A stretch of DNA of 64,000 nucleotides from Massilia sp. WG5 (GCF_001412595.2 NZ_CP012640.2:434001-498000), one strand, 5' to 3'. Positions 33,086-43,838 are shown, counted from the first letter of the stretch. Program-made: numbers and translations. Notes: generated by a model from the letters alone, not told the origin.

Positions 33086-34420
33086 TCAGGCGAACTGGAA
33101 ATCGACCAAGGCGACCAGCTGCGTGATGCCCGGCGAAAGCACGGCCGGCGGCGGTGCGGCCGCTTCCAGTGAGGTCAGCCGTGGAGGCAGGCTGGCGAGT
33201 TCGCTGCGCAAGGTCTGGCGCATGTGGCCCAGGGTCCAGTGCGGCGAATGGCGTTTCCCTTCCTGCATCACCGGCTGCAACAAGGGTCTTCCACGAACGT
33301 ATTCGGTCTCCAGCCCGATCGTGTCCTGGACCAGTATGCCGTCGTCGTCAAAGCGGCGGAAGACCTGCTTGCGTCCGGGGTAGGTCTGCTTGCCGGCCGA
33401 ACGCTTGCGCCGGGCGCGGCCTTCGTATTCGGCCAGCTTGTATGCGCAGTCGAGGAAGGGCGCGTCGGCCGAGGTCGCCATTCGCGTCCCGATGCCGAAG
33501 CTGTCGATCGGCGCGCCTGTCTCCATCAAGGCAGCGACACGATACTCGTCGAGATCGCCGCTCACTGCGATCCGCACGTCCGTGCAGCCGGCCGCGTCCA
33601 GCAGCCGGCGCGCGAGGCCGGCCTGTTCGGCAAGGTCGCCACTGTCGATGCGCACCGCCCGGACCTGGGCGCCCCCGGTGGCGCGCAGGCGCCGGATGAG
33701 GGTGACAACGCGCTCCAGCGCGCGCGGCACGTCATAGGTATCGACCAGCAGGGTGCAGCCGTCCCGGCAACCGTGGGCAAAGGCGGCGAATGCCTGGTCT
33801 TCGCTGGCATGCGCCTGGACGTAGGAGTGCGCCATCGTCCCGGACAAGGGGATGCCGTAGCGCTGGCCGGCGAGTACGGTTGCCGTAGCGTCGAACCCGG
33901 CAATGAAGCTGCAGCGCGCCGCCAGCAGGGCTGCCTCGGCGCCATGCGCGCGGCGCATGCCGAAGTCCACCAGTTCGCGGCCCCGGGCCGCCAACACGCA
34001 GCGCACGGCCTTGGAGGCGATCAGGATCGAAAGCTGCAGCAGATTGATGACCCGGCTCTCGATCAGCTGGGCCTCGGCGATGGGCGCGCTCACACGCAGT
34101 ACCGGCTCGCCGGGGAAGAACACGGTTCCCTCGGGCATGGCGTCGACCTTCCCGGTGAAACGCATGGCGCCGAGATAGCGGAGGAATTTTTCCGTGAACC
34201 ACCCGCTCGCGCGCAGCCAGCCGATCTCCTCCTGGCCGAAGGACAGGCGCTCGAGATAGTCGAGCACTTGCTCCAGCCCGGCGGCGACGAGAAAATTGCG
34301 ACCCGGCGGCAAGCTTCGGACGATGAAATCGAAGACGGCCATTTCTTCCATGCCCTCCGCATGGTAGGCCTGCGCCATGTGCAGCTCGTACAGGTCGGTC
34401 AGCAGCGGCGAATCATCCAT
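33086..34420 (-). CDS. pncB: nicotinate phosphoribosyltransferase
   Basis: NAD salvage enzyme (444 residues) that makes nicotinate mononucleotide from nicotinic acid and PRPP. The opening LLTDLYELHMAQAYHAEGM is the family signature, followed by FDFIVRSLPPGRNFLVAAGLEQVLDYLERL, DFGMRRAHG, the conserved GTMAHSYVQAH, VDTYD, VRIDSGDL and SFGIGTRMATS. It complements the de novo genes nadB, nadC and nadA found 7-14 kb away. A TTGAG-N4-GTCAA dyad lies 82 bp upstream of its start. Confidence 0.93.
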   Translation of the reverse strand: MDDSPLLTDLYELHMAQAYHAEGMEEMAVFDFIVRSLPPGRNFLVAAGLEQVLDYLERLSFGQEEIGWLRASGWFTEKFLRYLGAMRFTGKVDAMPEGTVFFPGEPVLRVSAPIAEAQLIESRVINLLQLSILIASKAVRCVLAARGRELVDFGMRRAHGAEAALLAARCSFIAGFDATATVLAGQRYGIPLSGTMAHSYVQAHASEDQAFAAFAHGCRDGCTLLVDTYDVPRALERVVTLIRRLRATGGAQVRAVRIDSGDLAEQAGLARRLLDAAGCTDVRIAVSGDLDEYRVAALMETGAPIDSFGIGTRMATSADAPFLDCAYKLAEYEGRARRKRSAGKQTYPGRKQVFRRFDDDGILVQDTIGLETEYVRGRPLLQPVMQEGKRHSPHWTLGHMRQTLRSELASLPPRLTSLEAAAPPPAVLSPGITQLVALVDFQFA

Positions 34421-34501
34421 GCGAGCGCTCCCCTGAACCGTTCCGCAAACCCTTCGGCCGCGGATCCGAACTCAGGCTACGCGCAAGTATCGAAATTTTG
34501 T

Positions 34502-34515
34502 TTGAGGTGAGTCAA
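34502..34515. promoter_or_regulatory. FNR-like dyad TTGAGGTGAGTCAA
   Basis: Two TTGA cores in FNR spacing (TTGAG-N4-GTCAA), with the fifth base of each half off consensus. It lies in the 238-bp divergent gap between pncB and the small gene at 34659. The same half-sites recur at 38560-38573. It is a candidate for FNR/DNR-family control. Confidence 0.4.
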
Positions 34516-34658
34516 ATCGCCGCAGAATGCAGCGGCCTGACATCACAAGGAGATGCGTCGTCATTCCGCCCAGAGCACAGGCGTCGCGCGTACCGTGTTG
34601 GCGCTTGCCCTTGACGTACGGGACAATGATGCATGCGAACGACAACCAAGGAGCGTGC

Positions 34659-34937
34659 ATGAACATCCTAGTAAAGAACACCACTGCGGACAAGACCCGC
34701 ATCACCCTGGTCGGCGAACTGCAGGATGGCACATTCAAGGCCAAGGTGATGCCCGAGACCGACGTTCCTTATACCCCCTACTGGGAACACCAGGTCGAAC
34801 AGCGGATGATCTACATCCAGCCCGATCCCGAGCAGCTCCAGGCGATCGTCACCGCCCTCAACGAGCGCCGCCTGAGCCTCGACCAGCTGCAGAGCTTCGG
34901 CAGCGCCGCCGGCGGCGAGTCGGAGATCCCGGTCTAG
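34659..34937 (+). CDS. small conserved hypothetical protein
   Basis: A 92-residue cytoplasmic protein with AAGGAG about five bases upstream of the ATG. It begins MNILVKNTTADKTRITLVGELQDGTFKAKV, likely a small beta-sheet domain, and ends in a helix (PEQLQAIVTALNERRLSLDQLQSFG). No family recognised. It is divergent from pncB and shares the FNR-like dyad region. Confidence 0.65.
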   Translation: MNILVKNTTADKTRITLVGELQDGTFKAKVMPETDVPYTPYWEHQVEQRMIYIQPDPEQLQAIVTALNERRLSLDQLQSFGSAAGGESEIPV

Positions 34938-35120
34938 CGCTCCTTCAGGACGGGGCGAGCGCGGGCGTTTCCGTGCCCTGCATGGCACGAGGATACTTGC
35001 GCGCCTCGCAGGAGGGCCAGCGCGGCCTGCGTCGCGCTCCTACAGCGCCATGCAGCGTGCGCCGACAGCCTGCTCTCGGGAAACCGGCGACAATCGCTCA
35101 TCATGCAAAAGGGAGGCAAC

Positions 35121-35489
35121 ATGAGCACAGGACAGAGCAAAGGCGGCGATGCGGCCATCGGCCATCGCACCAGCGGAGAAGCGGGATCCACCCCAACGCA
35201 CGAGACCATGGCCGAAACGGGCGGCAGCGGCGGCGACGCGCTGACCAAGCCGCGCGACGAGGAAGTCCGCGGCGCCGGCCGGTCGGACAAGGACCAGGGC
35301 GACGCCCTGCAGCATGCGGTGGATGTTGCGGCGGAGCCGGAAGGCGCCGGCAGCGCGGCCACCGCGACCACCCGCGGCGCGCAGGACACGCGCAGCCACC
35401 AGGCCGGTATCGGCGAGACCGGCCTCGGAACGCCCGAGACGGGCGGGAACCAATCGGAGGGCGACCTGGCGCCGCCCTACCAAAAGTAA
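35121..35489 (+). CDS. hydrophilic, probably disordered hypothetical protein
   Basis: A 122-residue protein rich in Gly, Ala, Thr, Glu and Asp with no hydrophobic core (STGQSKGGDAAIGHRTSGEAG; GSAATATTRGAQDTRSHQAG). GGGAGGC lies just upstream of the chosen ATG. Composition suggests an intrinsically disordered, stress-type protein; no family recognised. It meets the copper-protein gene tail to tail. The gap before it (34938-35120) shows nothing notable. Confidence 0.55.
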   Translation: MSTGQSKGGDAAIGHRTSGEAGSTPTHETMAETGGSGGDALTKPRDEEVRGAGRSDKDQGDALQHAVDVAAEPEGAGSAATATTRGAQDTRSHQAGIGETGLGTPETGGNQSEGDLAPPYQK

Positions 35490-35499
35490 ACGTGGCCGC

Positions 35500-35844
35500 T
35501 CAGTGGTCGCCGGCCATGGCCAGGCAGGCTTCCGCGCAGCGGCGGCAGGCCTCGGCGCAGGCCTGGCAATGGTCTGCCTGGTGCCTGCCGCACTCGTCGG
35601 CGCAGGCCGTGCAGACTTCCGCGCACAGGCGGCACAACTGCACGGCGTAGTCGCTGCCGCGCGCCATATAGGCAGCCGCCAGCCGGCAGATGCCGGCGCA
35701 ATCCATGTCGAGCGCTATGCAGCGCGCCATCATCTTGACGTCGTCTTCCTTCAGGCAGGCGCTCGAGCAGTTGTCGCAGGCCGCCGCGCAGGCATTGCAG
35801 GCGTCGATACAGGCCTGGTATTGGGCTTGCTGGAATACGGGCAT
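35500..35844 (-). CDS. four-helix-bundle copper storage protein (Csp3-like)
   Basis: Cys-rich four-helix protein of 114 residues with 19 Cys, most in CxxxC or CxxC steps (QACIDACNACAAACDNCSSAC; CRLCAEVCTACADEC; CQACAEACRRCAEAC). This is the pattern of Csp copper-storage proteins, which bind many Cu(I) ions inside the bundle. No signal peptide is present, so it is a cytosolic Csp3-type member. The start at 35844 (MPVFQQ) has GGAGG five bases before it. Confidence 0.88.
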   Translation of the reverse strand: MPVFQQAQYQACIDACNACAAACDNCSSACLKEDDVKMMARCIALDMDCAGICRLAAAYMARGSDYAVQLCRLCAEVCTACADECGRHQADHCQACAEACRRCAEACLAMAGDH

Positions 35845-35921
35845 CGCTTCCTCCATCGCTGTGTGTGAAATCCTAGCTTAGCACGCGACGGAGAATGGAT
35901 TCGTACAAATGGATCCGGGTC

Positions 35922-37228
<1,307 letters not shown>

Positions 37229-37232
<4 letters not shown>

Positions 37233-37858
37233 GGACGGATGCTTTCGAGGGATGAGGGCGCGGCCAGCTTGTGCCAGTTGCGCCAGGAAATGAGTGCGTT
37301 GATCCAGAAGCCGGCGTACAGCACGGCGGTCAGGTGCAGGCCGCGGCTGAAATACAGCGGCGTGGCGATCGTATTGACGAGCAGCCAGAAGCTCCAGTTC
37401 TCGACGCGGCGCTGCATCATCAGGACCTGGCCGATGATGCTGAATACGAGCACGGCGGAATCGGGAAAAGGCGCGTAGGCGTTGGTGAAATGGTGCAGCA
37501 ACGCGCCGTAGGCCGCGGTTGCGGTCGCGCCGAGGGGCAGGATCCAGAGCATGCTGTGCATGCCGGCATGGGTGACCGGGAGCGGCTCGCCTTCGCGGCC
37601 ATGCAGCCACTTCCACCAGCCGACCAGGCTGGTGACGACGAAGAAAACCTGCAGGGCGACGTCGGCGTACAGCCGGTTCTGCGCGAACAGCAGGCCGAAC
37701 AGCGCGGTGCCGACCACGCCCGTCCACCAGGTATGGACATTGTTGCGGCCGGCCAGGACAATCGCCGCGGCCGTGAAGACATTCGCCGCCAGCTCGAGCG
37801 GCGGCGTGCCGGTCAGCGCTGCACGGACCTCCGCCGCCAATTCCAGCGGACCGCTCAT
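37229..37858 (-). CDS. pnuC: nicotinamide riboside/mononucleoside transporter PnuC
   Basis: Membrane protein of 209 residues with about seven segments, matching the PnuC family: LELAANVFTAAAIVLAGRNNVHTWWTGVVGTALFG, then LQVFFVVTSLVGWWKWLHG and the C-terminal RRVENWSFWLLVNTIATPLYFSRGLHLTAVLYAGFWINALISWRNW. PnuC moves nicotinamide riboside or a related vitamin by facilitated diffusion. With pncB and nadABC nearby it adds a salvage entry to NAD. The neighbouring amidohydrolase gene is translationally coupled. Confidence 0.88.
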
Positions 37859-37967
37859 CGCCTCCGCCCCTGCCCGTGCTGCCGCATCGCCACTCCTTCG
37901 TCGAGAAGAGTGTACTGTACGTCAGCCGGCAGGATTATTGCAAGAGAGGAAGGTTTTTCAGGCGCTC

Positions 37968-38468
37968 TCAGTCGAGGCGGATCGTCTGGTGCTCGGCGTC
38001 GAGATCCGGCTTGTCGCCCGTGATCGCGGCCTTGGCCATCGCAAAGATGCGGACCATCTTGCTGTCGTTCGAATCCCAGTACTCGGCCGAGTGCGGGTCG
38101 ACACGGATCAACACCACGTGCTCGTCCTCGGGACCGGCCGGGAACCAGGCCTGCACGCCGGTGTTCCACATGGCGCGGATGCGCTCGCGGTCGACCACGC
38201 GTTCGGCGATCCCGCTGACCGACACATACAGGCTGTCGTCCTGGTCGGCAAAGCCGAGGTTCACCTGCGGGCGGTGGGCGATGCAATCCCACAGCGAGCT
38301 CAGGGTCGAGATATAGAACCAGATGCCGCCCTGGTCGTCGACCTGCTGCTGGGTCATCGGCTGGCTCAGCAGGTGGCCGTGCTGGTCCTGCCAGGTAAAC
38401 ATCGGGAAGCGTACATGCTTGATCTTGTCGGCCAGTTTTGCGACTTCGGCGGCGTGGTGGGTGCTCAT
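37968..38468 (-). CDS. pyridoxamine 5'-phosphate oxidase-fold protein (general stress protein 26-like)
   Basis: A 166-residue flavin-binding split-barrel protein. KIKHVRFPMFTWQDQHGHLLSQPMTQQQVDDQGGIWFYIST is typical of the GSP26-like branch, followed by VNLGFADQDDSLYVSVSGIAERV and the Trp/Glu-rich VVLIRVDPHSAEYWDS. It probably binds FMN or F420-type flavin; the reaction is unknown. The ATG at 38468 has AGGA seven bases upstream. An FNR-like dyad lies 92 bp upstream. Confidence 0.85.
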   Translation of the reverse strand: MSTHHAAEVAKLADKIKHVRFPMFTWQDQHGHLLSQPMTQQQVDDQGGIWFYISTLSSLWDCIAHRPQVNLGFADQDDSLYVSVSGIAERVVDRERIRAMWNTGVQAWFPAGPEDEHVVLIRVDPHSAEYWDSNDSKMVRIFAMAKAAITGDKPDLDAEHQTIRLD

Positions 38469-38559
38469 GGGGTTCCTCATGGATGGCTTGATGTCGGCCC
38501 ATGCTAGTGCGCCGCGAGCGCCAAGTCGGTGCGGCGCCGAACATCGGAACAAGGCTTTT

Positions 38560-38573
38560 TTGAGACGAGTCAA
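38560..38573. promoter_or_regulatory. FNR-like dyad TTGAGACGAGTCAA
   Basis: Same half-sites (TTGAG-N4-GTCAA) as at 34502-34515, in the divergent gap between the PPOX-fold stress gene and the first glycosyltransferase. Being repeated with the same deviation from the FNR consensus makes chance less likely, but no experiment or scan backs it. Confidence 0.4.
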
Positions 38574-38679
38574 CCATGCCGGAAAGCGCGAAAAACCGGC
38601 CGTGGGCGGCAATATAATCACGTCTCGGCGCCGGATTCCGCCAGTCGCCGCGCCGCCAACGAGGATGGAGCCGCCGCGA

Positions 38680-39984
38680 ATGAATCCCAGCCACCGCCAT
38701 GCGCAGTCGTTTCCGGATGGTGCCGGCACAGGCGCGTCGCATCCGGCCGCCGCCGAGTTCGCCATCCCCGGCGCCGCGGCGAGCGGCGCGGCCGGTGCTG
38801 CCGCAGCCGTGCGGCCGCCCCTGGTGGCGCACCTGGTGGACTCGCTCGACAGCGCCGACGCCGAAAACGGCTTGCTGAACCTGATCCGCCACCTGCCCCC
38901 CGAACGCTATCGTCACACCATCCTGTGCCTGCGCGACCAGGGCGAGTACGAAGCCGGCCTGCGCGAACAGGGCGTCGAGATCCTCAAGCTGCACCAGCGC
39001 AGCGAAGGCGCGCTGCACGGTCTGGCCAACGCGCTGCGCCTGTACCGCGTCCTGCGCCGCCTGCAGCCCGACCTGATCCACACCCGCAACCGTTCCGGCC
39101 TGCCGGCCCAGCTGGTGGCGGCGCTGGCCGGGGTGCGCCTGCGCGTGCATGCCGAGCACGGGCGCGACCTGTCGACGCCGGCGCGCGCCAGCCGGCGCGG
39201 CAGGCTCTTGCGGCGCCTGCTGCGCCCGCTCGTCGACCATTACATCGCCGTCAGCGGCGAGCTCGAGGAATGGCTGGTCGAGGCGATCGGCGCCGAGCCG
39301 GCGCGCGTCTCGCAAATCCCGAACGCCGTCGACAGCGTGCAGTTCCACCCGCGCCTCGGTCCCGCGGCCGCGGTCGGGCCGCCCGGCTTCATGCATGACG
39401 GCGTGTTCGTGATCGGCAGCGTCGGCCGCATGGAAGACAGCGCCGGCCACCTGACCCTGGTCGACGCCTTCCTGCGGCTGATCGCGTCGCCGCATCAAGC
39501 CCACCAGCGCCTGCGCTTGATGATCGTCGGCGACGGTCCCGCACGGTCCGAATGCCAGGCGATGCTGAACCGGGCCGGGGCCGGCGCGCGCGCATGGCTG
39601 CCCGGGGCGCGCGCCGACACCGCCCAGCTGCTGCGGGCAATGGACCTGTTCGTCTCGCCTTCGCTCCGGGAAGACCGGGCCAATCCGATCCTGGAAGCGA
39701 TGGCCAGCGGCCTGCCGGTAGTGGCGACCGCGGTCGGCTGCAATGCCGAACTGGTGCACGCGGGCTTCACCGGCATCCTGGTGCCGCCGCTGTCCGCCGA
39801 ACTGCTGGCGGCGGCGGTCTCGGACTATTGCCGCATCCCCGAGATGGCGGCGCGCCACGGCGCGCGGGCCAGGAGCCAGGTCATCGCGCGGCACAGCATG
39901 CCGGCGATGGCGCGCGACTATCTTGCGGTCTACGATGCGCTTACCGGCGCCGACACTGCGGACGCGGCGCGGCGGGAACCGTAA
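38680..39984 (+). CDS. XrtA/PEP-CTERM-type exopolysaccharide glycosyltransferase (TIGR03088-like)
   Basis: GT4-type glycosyltransferase of 434 residues. After a polar Ala/Gly-rich leader the GT-B N-terminal domain starts at VAHLVDSLDSADAENGLLNLIRHLPPERYRHTILCL, as in the TIGR03088 transferases of the exosortase-A exopolysaccharide system. The donor domain includes VGRMEDSAGHLTLVDAF, LMIVGDGPARSECQAML and the E-x7-E-like ANPILEAMASGLPVVAT. An alternative ATG 15 bp upstream (38665) is less well spaced. Its stop overlaps the next start (TAATG). No other exopolysaccharide genes are seen nearby. Confidence 0.85.
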   Translation: MNPSHRHAQSFPDGAGTGASHPAAAEFAIPGAAASGAAGAAAAVRPPLVAHLVDSLDSADAENGLLNLIRHLPPERYRHTILCLRDQGEYEAGLREQGVEILKLHQRSEGALHGLANALRLYRVLRRLQPDLIHTRNRSGLPAQLVAALAGVRLRVHAEHGRDLSTPARASRRGRLLRRLLRPLVDHYIAVSGELEEWLVEAIGAEPARVSQIPNAVDSVQFHPRLGPAAAVGPPGFMHDGVFVIGSVGRMEDSAGHLTLVDAFLRLIASPHQAHQRLRLMIVGDGPARSECQAMLNRAGAGARAWLPGARADTAQLLRAMDLFVSPSLREDRANPILEAMASGLPVVATAVGCNAELVHAGFTGILVPPLSAELLAAAVSDYCRIPEMAARHGARARSQVIARHSMPAMARDYLAVYDALTGADTADAARREP

Positions 39985-41162
39985 TGCGCGTGCTGCACCT
40001 GCTCGACCATTCCGCGCCGCGGCGCAGCGACTATAGCCGGCGGACGCAGGCCCTGCTGGAAGGCTTGCGCAGCCAGGGCGTGCAGGCCATCCAGCTGACC
40101 GGACCGGCGCACGCAGCCACGCATGCGCCCGGCGACACGCATGGCGAAGGCCGGCATGTCTACCGCACCGCCGTCCGCAGGCTTCCCCTGGTCGGCATGC
40201 CCCCGCCCGATTCCCGGCTGGGCGCGGCGCTCGCCACGACCACGCTGGCGCTGCGCCTGCGCCAGGTCGCCAGGCTGACGCGGCCGGACCTGATCCACGT
40301 CCACCTGCCGAGTGCGAATGCGGTGGCGGCATGGCCGGTGGCCCGGCTGGCGAAGATTCCGCTGGTGGTCGAGGCCGAACGGCGCGGCCAGGCAGCGCCG
40401 GGATATCCCTTTCCGCGCCTCGAACGCTGGGCGCTGGGCGCGGCCCAGGCAATCGCGGCCGGGACTGCCCAGGTGCGCGCCGCCCTGCGCGCCGAAGGGC
40501 TCGTGGGCAAGACCATCGCCGTGATTCCGCCGGCGCCGGACCTGGCGCCCGGACGGCGGACCGGCGCCGGACCGGCCAACCTGACAGGAGCGCCGCTGCT
40601 GGCCTATGCGGGAGGACTGGAACCGGACGATGGTCTCGAACTGCTGCTGGCGGCACTGGCCCAGCTGCGCCGGCGGCATCCGGCGCTGCGCCTGGTGGTT
40701 GCCGGCGGCGGGATCCAGGAGGCGCGGTTCGAAGCGAAGCTGGCCCAGCCGCATCTGCGCGGCCATGTCGTGTTCGCGGGCCCGCTGTCCTACCGGCGCG
40801 CGGCGGACGTGCTGCCGCGCGCCGATATCGTCGTCTTTCCCGGGCTCGGCCGCACGCCGGGGCTGCAGCCCTCGCGCCATCTGCTCAACGCACTGGCCCA
40901 GGGCTGCGCGATCGTCGCCTCGGACCTGGCCTGCCAGCGCGAACTGCTGGTGCACGGCCACAGCGGCATGCTGTTCGAGGCCGGCAATCGCGCGGCGCTG
41001 GTGAAGACGATCCTGGGACTGCTTGCCGAGCCCTGGCGCATCGCGGCCCTGGGCGCGGCCGCCCGCGAGTTCGTGAGCACGCGCCGCAGCTGGGAGCTGA
41101 CGGCGGCGCGCTACCGGCGGGTGTACGAGATGGCGCTGACTAATCGTGATGCGTCACGATAA
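39984..41162 (+). CDS. XrtA/PEP-CTERM-type glycosyltransferase (TIGR04063/Daro_2409-like)
   Basis: Second GT4 transferase (392 residues). The opening MRVLHLLDHSAPRRSDYSRRTQALLEGLRSQG resembles the Daro_2409-type exosortase-A glycosyltransferases, then RPDLIHVHLPSANAVAAWPVARLAKIPLVVEAE, LRLVVAGGGIQEA and LLNALAQGCAIVASDLACQRELLVHGHSGMLF. Start overlaps the previous stop by one base, so the two proteins are coupled and probably add successive sugars. A dyad lies across its stop codon. Confidence 0.85.
   Translation: MRVLHLLDHSAPRRSDYSRRTQALLEGLRSQGVQAIQLTGPAHAATHAPGDTHGEGRHVYRTAVRRLPLVGMPPPDSRLGAALATTTLALRLRQVARLTRPDLIHVHLPSANAVAAWPVARLAKIPLVVEAERRGQAAPGYPFPRLERWALGAAQAIAAGTAQVRAALRAEGLVGKTIAVIPPAPDLAPGRRTGAGPANLTGAPLLAYAGGLEPDDGLELLLAALAQLRRRHPALRLVVAGGGIQEARFEAKLAQPHLRGHVVFAGPLSYRRAADVLPRADIVVFPGLGRTPGLQPSRHLLNALAQGCAIVASDLACQRELLVHGHSGMLFEAGNRAALVKTILGLLAEPWRIAALGAAAREFVSTRRSWELTAARYRRVYEMALTNRDASR
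41143..41160. promoter_or_regulatory. dyad ATCGTGA-TGCG-TCACGAT upstream of nadB
   Basis: Perfect 7-bp arms with a 4-bp loop, overlapping the end of the glycosyltransferase gene and about 108 bp before the nadB start. No T-run of terminator quality follows. Similar GCGTCACG-containing dyads lie near nadA and at 3433, so an NAD-related or general operator is possible. Confidence 0.35.
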
Positions 41163-41267
41163 AGTGGCACAACAAGCTCAAATCAAATCGTCTATAGTGA
41201 TGCCTTTCTACAAAACTCAAAGGGGCCTGAGAAACCGTCGCGAGCGGATCATCAAGCCCCCACCACT

Positions 41268-42896
41268 ATGAAATACGATGTCGTTATCGTGGGCAGCGGC
41301 CTGGCCGGCCTCTCCGTCGCCCTCCACCTGGCGCAGACCCGCAAGGTCGCGATCATCTCCAAACGTGAACTCCTCGACGGCGCCAGCAACTGGGCGCAGG
41401 GCGGCATCGCCGCGGTGCTCGATTCCGGCGACAGCCATGACCAGCACATCGCCGACACCCTGGTGGCCGGCGCCGGCCTGTGCGACGAGGCCGCCACCCG
41501 CTTCATCGTCGAGCACGGCCGCGAAGCCATCGAGTGGCTGATCGAGCAAGGCGTTCCCTTCACCCGCGACGAGAGCGCGGAACTCGGCTTCCACCTGACC
41601 CGCGAAGGCGGCCACAGCCAGCGCCGCATCATCCACGCCGCCGACGCCACCGGCCACGCGGTCCAGGTCACGCTGGAACAGAAGGTGCGCGCGCATCCGA
41701 ACATCGCGCTGTTCGAGCATCACTGCGCGATCGACGTCATCACCTCCGACAAGCTGAGCGCCAACGGCGTCCACAGCGGCGCTCCGACCCTGGTCGGGCA
41801 GCCGCGCTGCTACGGCCTATACGTGCAGGACGAACAGAGCGGCACCGTGCTGACCTTCGAAGCCGAGCATACCGTGCTGGCCACCGGCGGCGCCGGCAAG
41901 GTCTACCTGTACACGACCAATCCGGACACCGCCACCGGCGACGGCATCGCGATGGCCTGGCGCGCCGGCTGCCGCGTGTCGAACATGGAATTCATCCAGT
42001 TCCACCCGACCTGCCTGTACCACCCCTATGCGAAATCCTTCCTGATCAGCGAAGCGGTGCGCGGCGAAGGCGGCCTGCTGAAGCTGCCGCCGGAAGCCGG
42101 GAGCGCTGCCGGCACCCGCTTCATGCCGGCCCACGACGAGCGCGGCGAACTCGCCCCGCGCGACGTGGTGGCGCGCGCGATCGACTTCGAGATGAAGAAG
42201 CGCGGCCTGGATTACGTCCACCTGGACATCTCCCACCAGAGCCCCGAATTCATCCAGGAACACTTCCCGACCATCTACGCGCGCTGCCTGGAGCTGGGCA
42301 TCGACATCACGAAGCAGCCGATCCCGGTGGTGCCGGCCGTGCACTTCACCTGCGGCGGCGTGGTGACCGACCTGGCCGGCCGCACCGACATCCCGGGCCT
42401 GTACGCGGTCGGCGAGACGGCCTACACCGGCCTGCACGGCGCGAACCGCCTGGCCAGCAACTCGCTGCTGGAATGCCTGGTGGTGGGCCGCGCCTGCGCC
42501 CACCAGATCGCGGCGGCGCCGCCCGCCGACTTGCCCGCGCTGCCGGCTTGGGACGAGAGCCGCGTCACGAATGCCGACGAAGAAGTCGTCATCGCCCACA
42601 ACTGGGACGAACTGCGCCGCTTCATGTGGAACTACGTCGGCATCGTGCGCACCACCAAGCGCCTCGAGCGGGCGCATCACCGGATCCGCCTGCTGAAGGA
42701 AGAGATCGACGAGTATTACCGCAACTTCCGCGTCACCAACGACCTGCTGGAACTGCGCAACCTGGTCGAGGTCGCGGACCTGATCGTGCGCAGCGCGCTG
42801 TCGCGGCGCGAGAGCCGGGGGCTGCATTATTCGCGCGATTATCCGGATACCTTGCCGAAAGCCCTGCCCAGCGTCTTGACGCCGAGGCGCCGTTAA
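41268..42896 (+). CDS. nadB: L-aspartate oxidase
   Basis: Flavoenzyme (542 residues) that oxidises aspartate to iminoaspartate, the first step of de novo NAD synthesis. FAD-binding [19 protein letters not shown] opens the protein; [74 protein letters not shown], and the late [25 protein letters not shown] and [16 protein letters not shown] are all family signatures. The other two de novo genes, nadC and nadA, lie on the opposite strand at 46547-48561. Confidence 0.97.
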   Translation: MKYDVVIVGSGLAGLSVALHLAQTRKVAIISKRELLDGASNWAQGGIAAVLDSGDSHDQHIADTLVAGAGLCDEAATRFIVEHGREAIEWLIEQGVPFTRDESAELGFHLTREGGHSQRRIIHAADATGHAVQVTLEQKVRAHPNIALFEHHCAIDVITSDKLSANGVHSGAPTLVGQPRCYGLYVQDEQSGTVLTFEAEHTVLATGGAGKVYLYTTNPDTATGDGIAMAWRAGCRVSNMEFIQFHPTCLYHPYAKSFLISEAVRGEGGLLKLPPEAGSAAGTRFMPAHDERGELAPRDVVARAIDFEMKKRGLDYVHLDISHQSPEFIQEHFPTIYARCLELGIDITKQPIPVVPAVHFTCGGVVTDLAGRTDIPGLYAVGETAYTGLHGANRLASNSLLECLVVGRACAHQIAAAPPADLPALPAWDESRVTNADEEVVIAHNWDELRRFMWNYVGIVRTTKRLERAHHRIRLLKEEIDEYYRNFRVTNDLLELRNLVEVADLIVRSALSRRESRGLHYSRDYPDTLPKALPSVLTPRRR

Positions 42897-42902
42897 GGTC
42901 GC

Positions 42903-42918
42903 CCCCGCCTTCGCGGGG
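42903..42918. repeat. hairpin CCCCGC-CTTC-GCGGGG after nadB
   Basis: Perfect 6-bp stem with a CTTC loop starting seven bases after the nadB stop. It resembles the short GC-rich dispersed palindromes common in these genomes more than a terminator, since no T-run follows. It may still slow transcription between nadB and the transporter gene. Confidence 0.4.
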
Positions 42919-42938
42919 ACGTCGCGCATGGTTTTCAA

Positions 42939-43838
42939 ATGAACCAAAAACTTTCCCCCTCCACCATCCTGCTGCTCACCGTCCCGCCCTTCCTGTGGGC
43001 GGGCAACGCCATCGTCGGTCGCCTGGTGCGCGAGGCGGTGCCGCCGATGACGCTGAACCTGCTGCGCTGGGCGATCGCCCTGCTGATCCTGTTGCCCCTG
43101 GGCCGGGCGGCGTTCAGGAACGGCAGCGGCATGCTGAGCCACTGGCGCCGCTATGCGCTGCTGGGCCTGGCCGGGATCGGCATGTACAACTCGCTGCAAT
43201 ACCTTGCCCTGCAGAGCTCGACGCCAATCAACGTGACCCTGGTCGCGTCCGGGATGCCGGTCTGGATGATGCTGGTCGGCCGGCTGTTCTTCGGCGCGGC
43301 GCTGCGGCCCTGGCAGGTGGCCGGTGCGCTGCTGTCCATCCTCGGCGTGCTGGTGGTGCTGTGCCGCGGCGATGCCGGCCAGCTGCTGGCCCTGCGCCTG
43401 GTGGCCGGCGACCTGTACATGATCCTGGCGACCATCGCCTGGTCCTTCTACAGCTGGATGCTGCTGCAGCCGGGGGATGCGCCCCGGCTGCGCGCCGACT
43501 GGGCGGCTTTCCTCGCGACCCAGGTCGCCTATGGACTGCTGTGGTCGGCGCTGTTCACGGGCGTCGAGTGGTCCGTCGGCGCGCCGCCGATCGCCTGGAG
43601 CGGCAAGCTGGCCGCAGCCCTGCTGTTCGTCGCCGCCGGGCCGGCCGTGCTGGCCTATGCGCTGTGGGGCGCCGGCATCCGCCGCGCCGGGCCGGGCATC
43701 GGCGCCTTCTTCGTCAACCTGACGCCCTTGTTCGCCGCGCTGCTGTCCTCGGCGTTCCTGGGGGAGTTGCCGCACGCCTACCACGCGCTGGCTTTTGCCC
43801 TGATCGTGGGCGGGATCGTGGTGTCCAGCCGTCGCTGA
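42939..43838 (+). CDS. DMT superfamily (EamA) transporter
   Basis: Ten-segment inner-membrane transporter (299 residues) made of two EamA repeats: first repeat from STILLLTVPPFLWAGNAIVGRLVREAVPPMTLNLLRWAIALLILL, second from LVAGDLYMILATIAWSFYSWMLL, with ALWGAGIRRAGPGIGAFFVNLTPLFAALLSSAFLGE near the end. Family members export metabolites or drugs; the substrate is unknown. It lies 42 bp after nadB. Confidence 0.9.
   Translation: MNQKLSPSTILLLTVPPFLWAGNAIVGRLVREAVPPMTLNLLRWAIALLILLPLGRAAFRNGSGMLSHWRRYALLGLAGIGMYNSLQYLALQSSTPINVTLVASGMPVWMMLVGRLFFGAALRPWQVAGALLSILGVLVVLCRGDAGQLLALRLVAGDLYMILATIAWSFYSWMLLQPGDAPRLRADWAAFLATQVAYGLLWSALFTGVEWSVGAPPIAWSGKLAAALLFVAAGPAVLAYALWGAGIRRAGPGIGAFFVNLTPLFAALLSSAFLGELPHAYHALAFALIVGGIVVSSRR

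Noticed and set aside
37855..40656. 933-codon open frame on the minus strand
   Set aside because: Antisense to two clear glycosyltransferases and overlapping the PPOX-fold gene; Pro/Arg/Ala-rich composition typical of a shadow frame.
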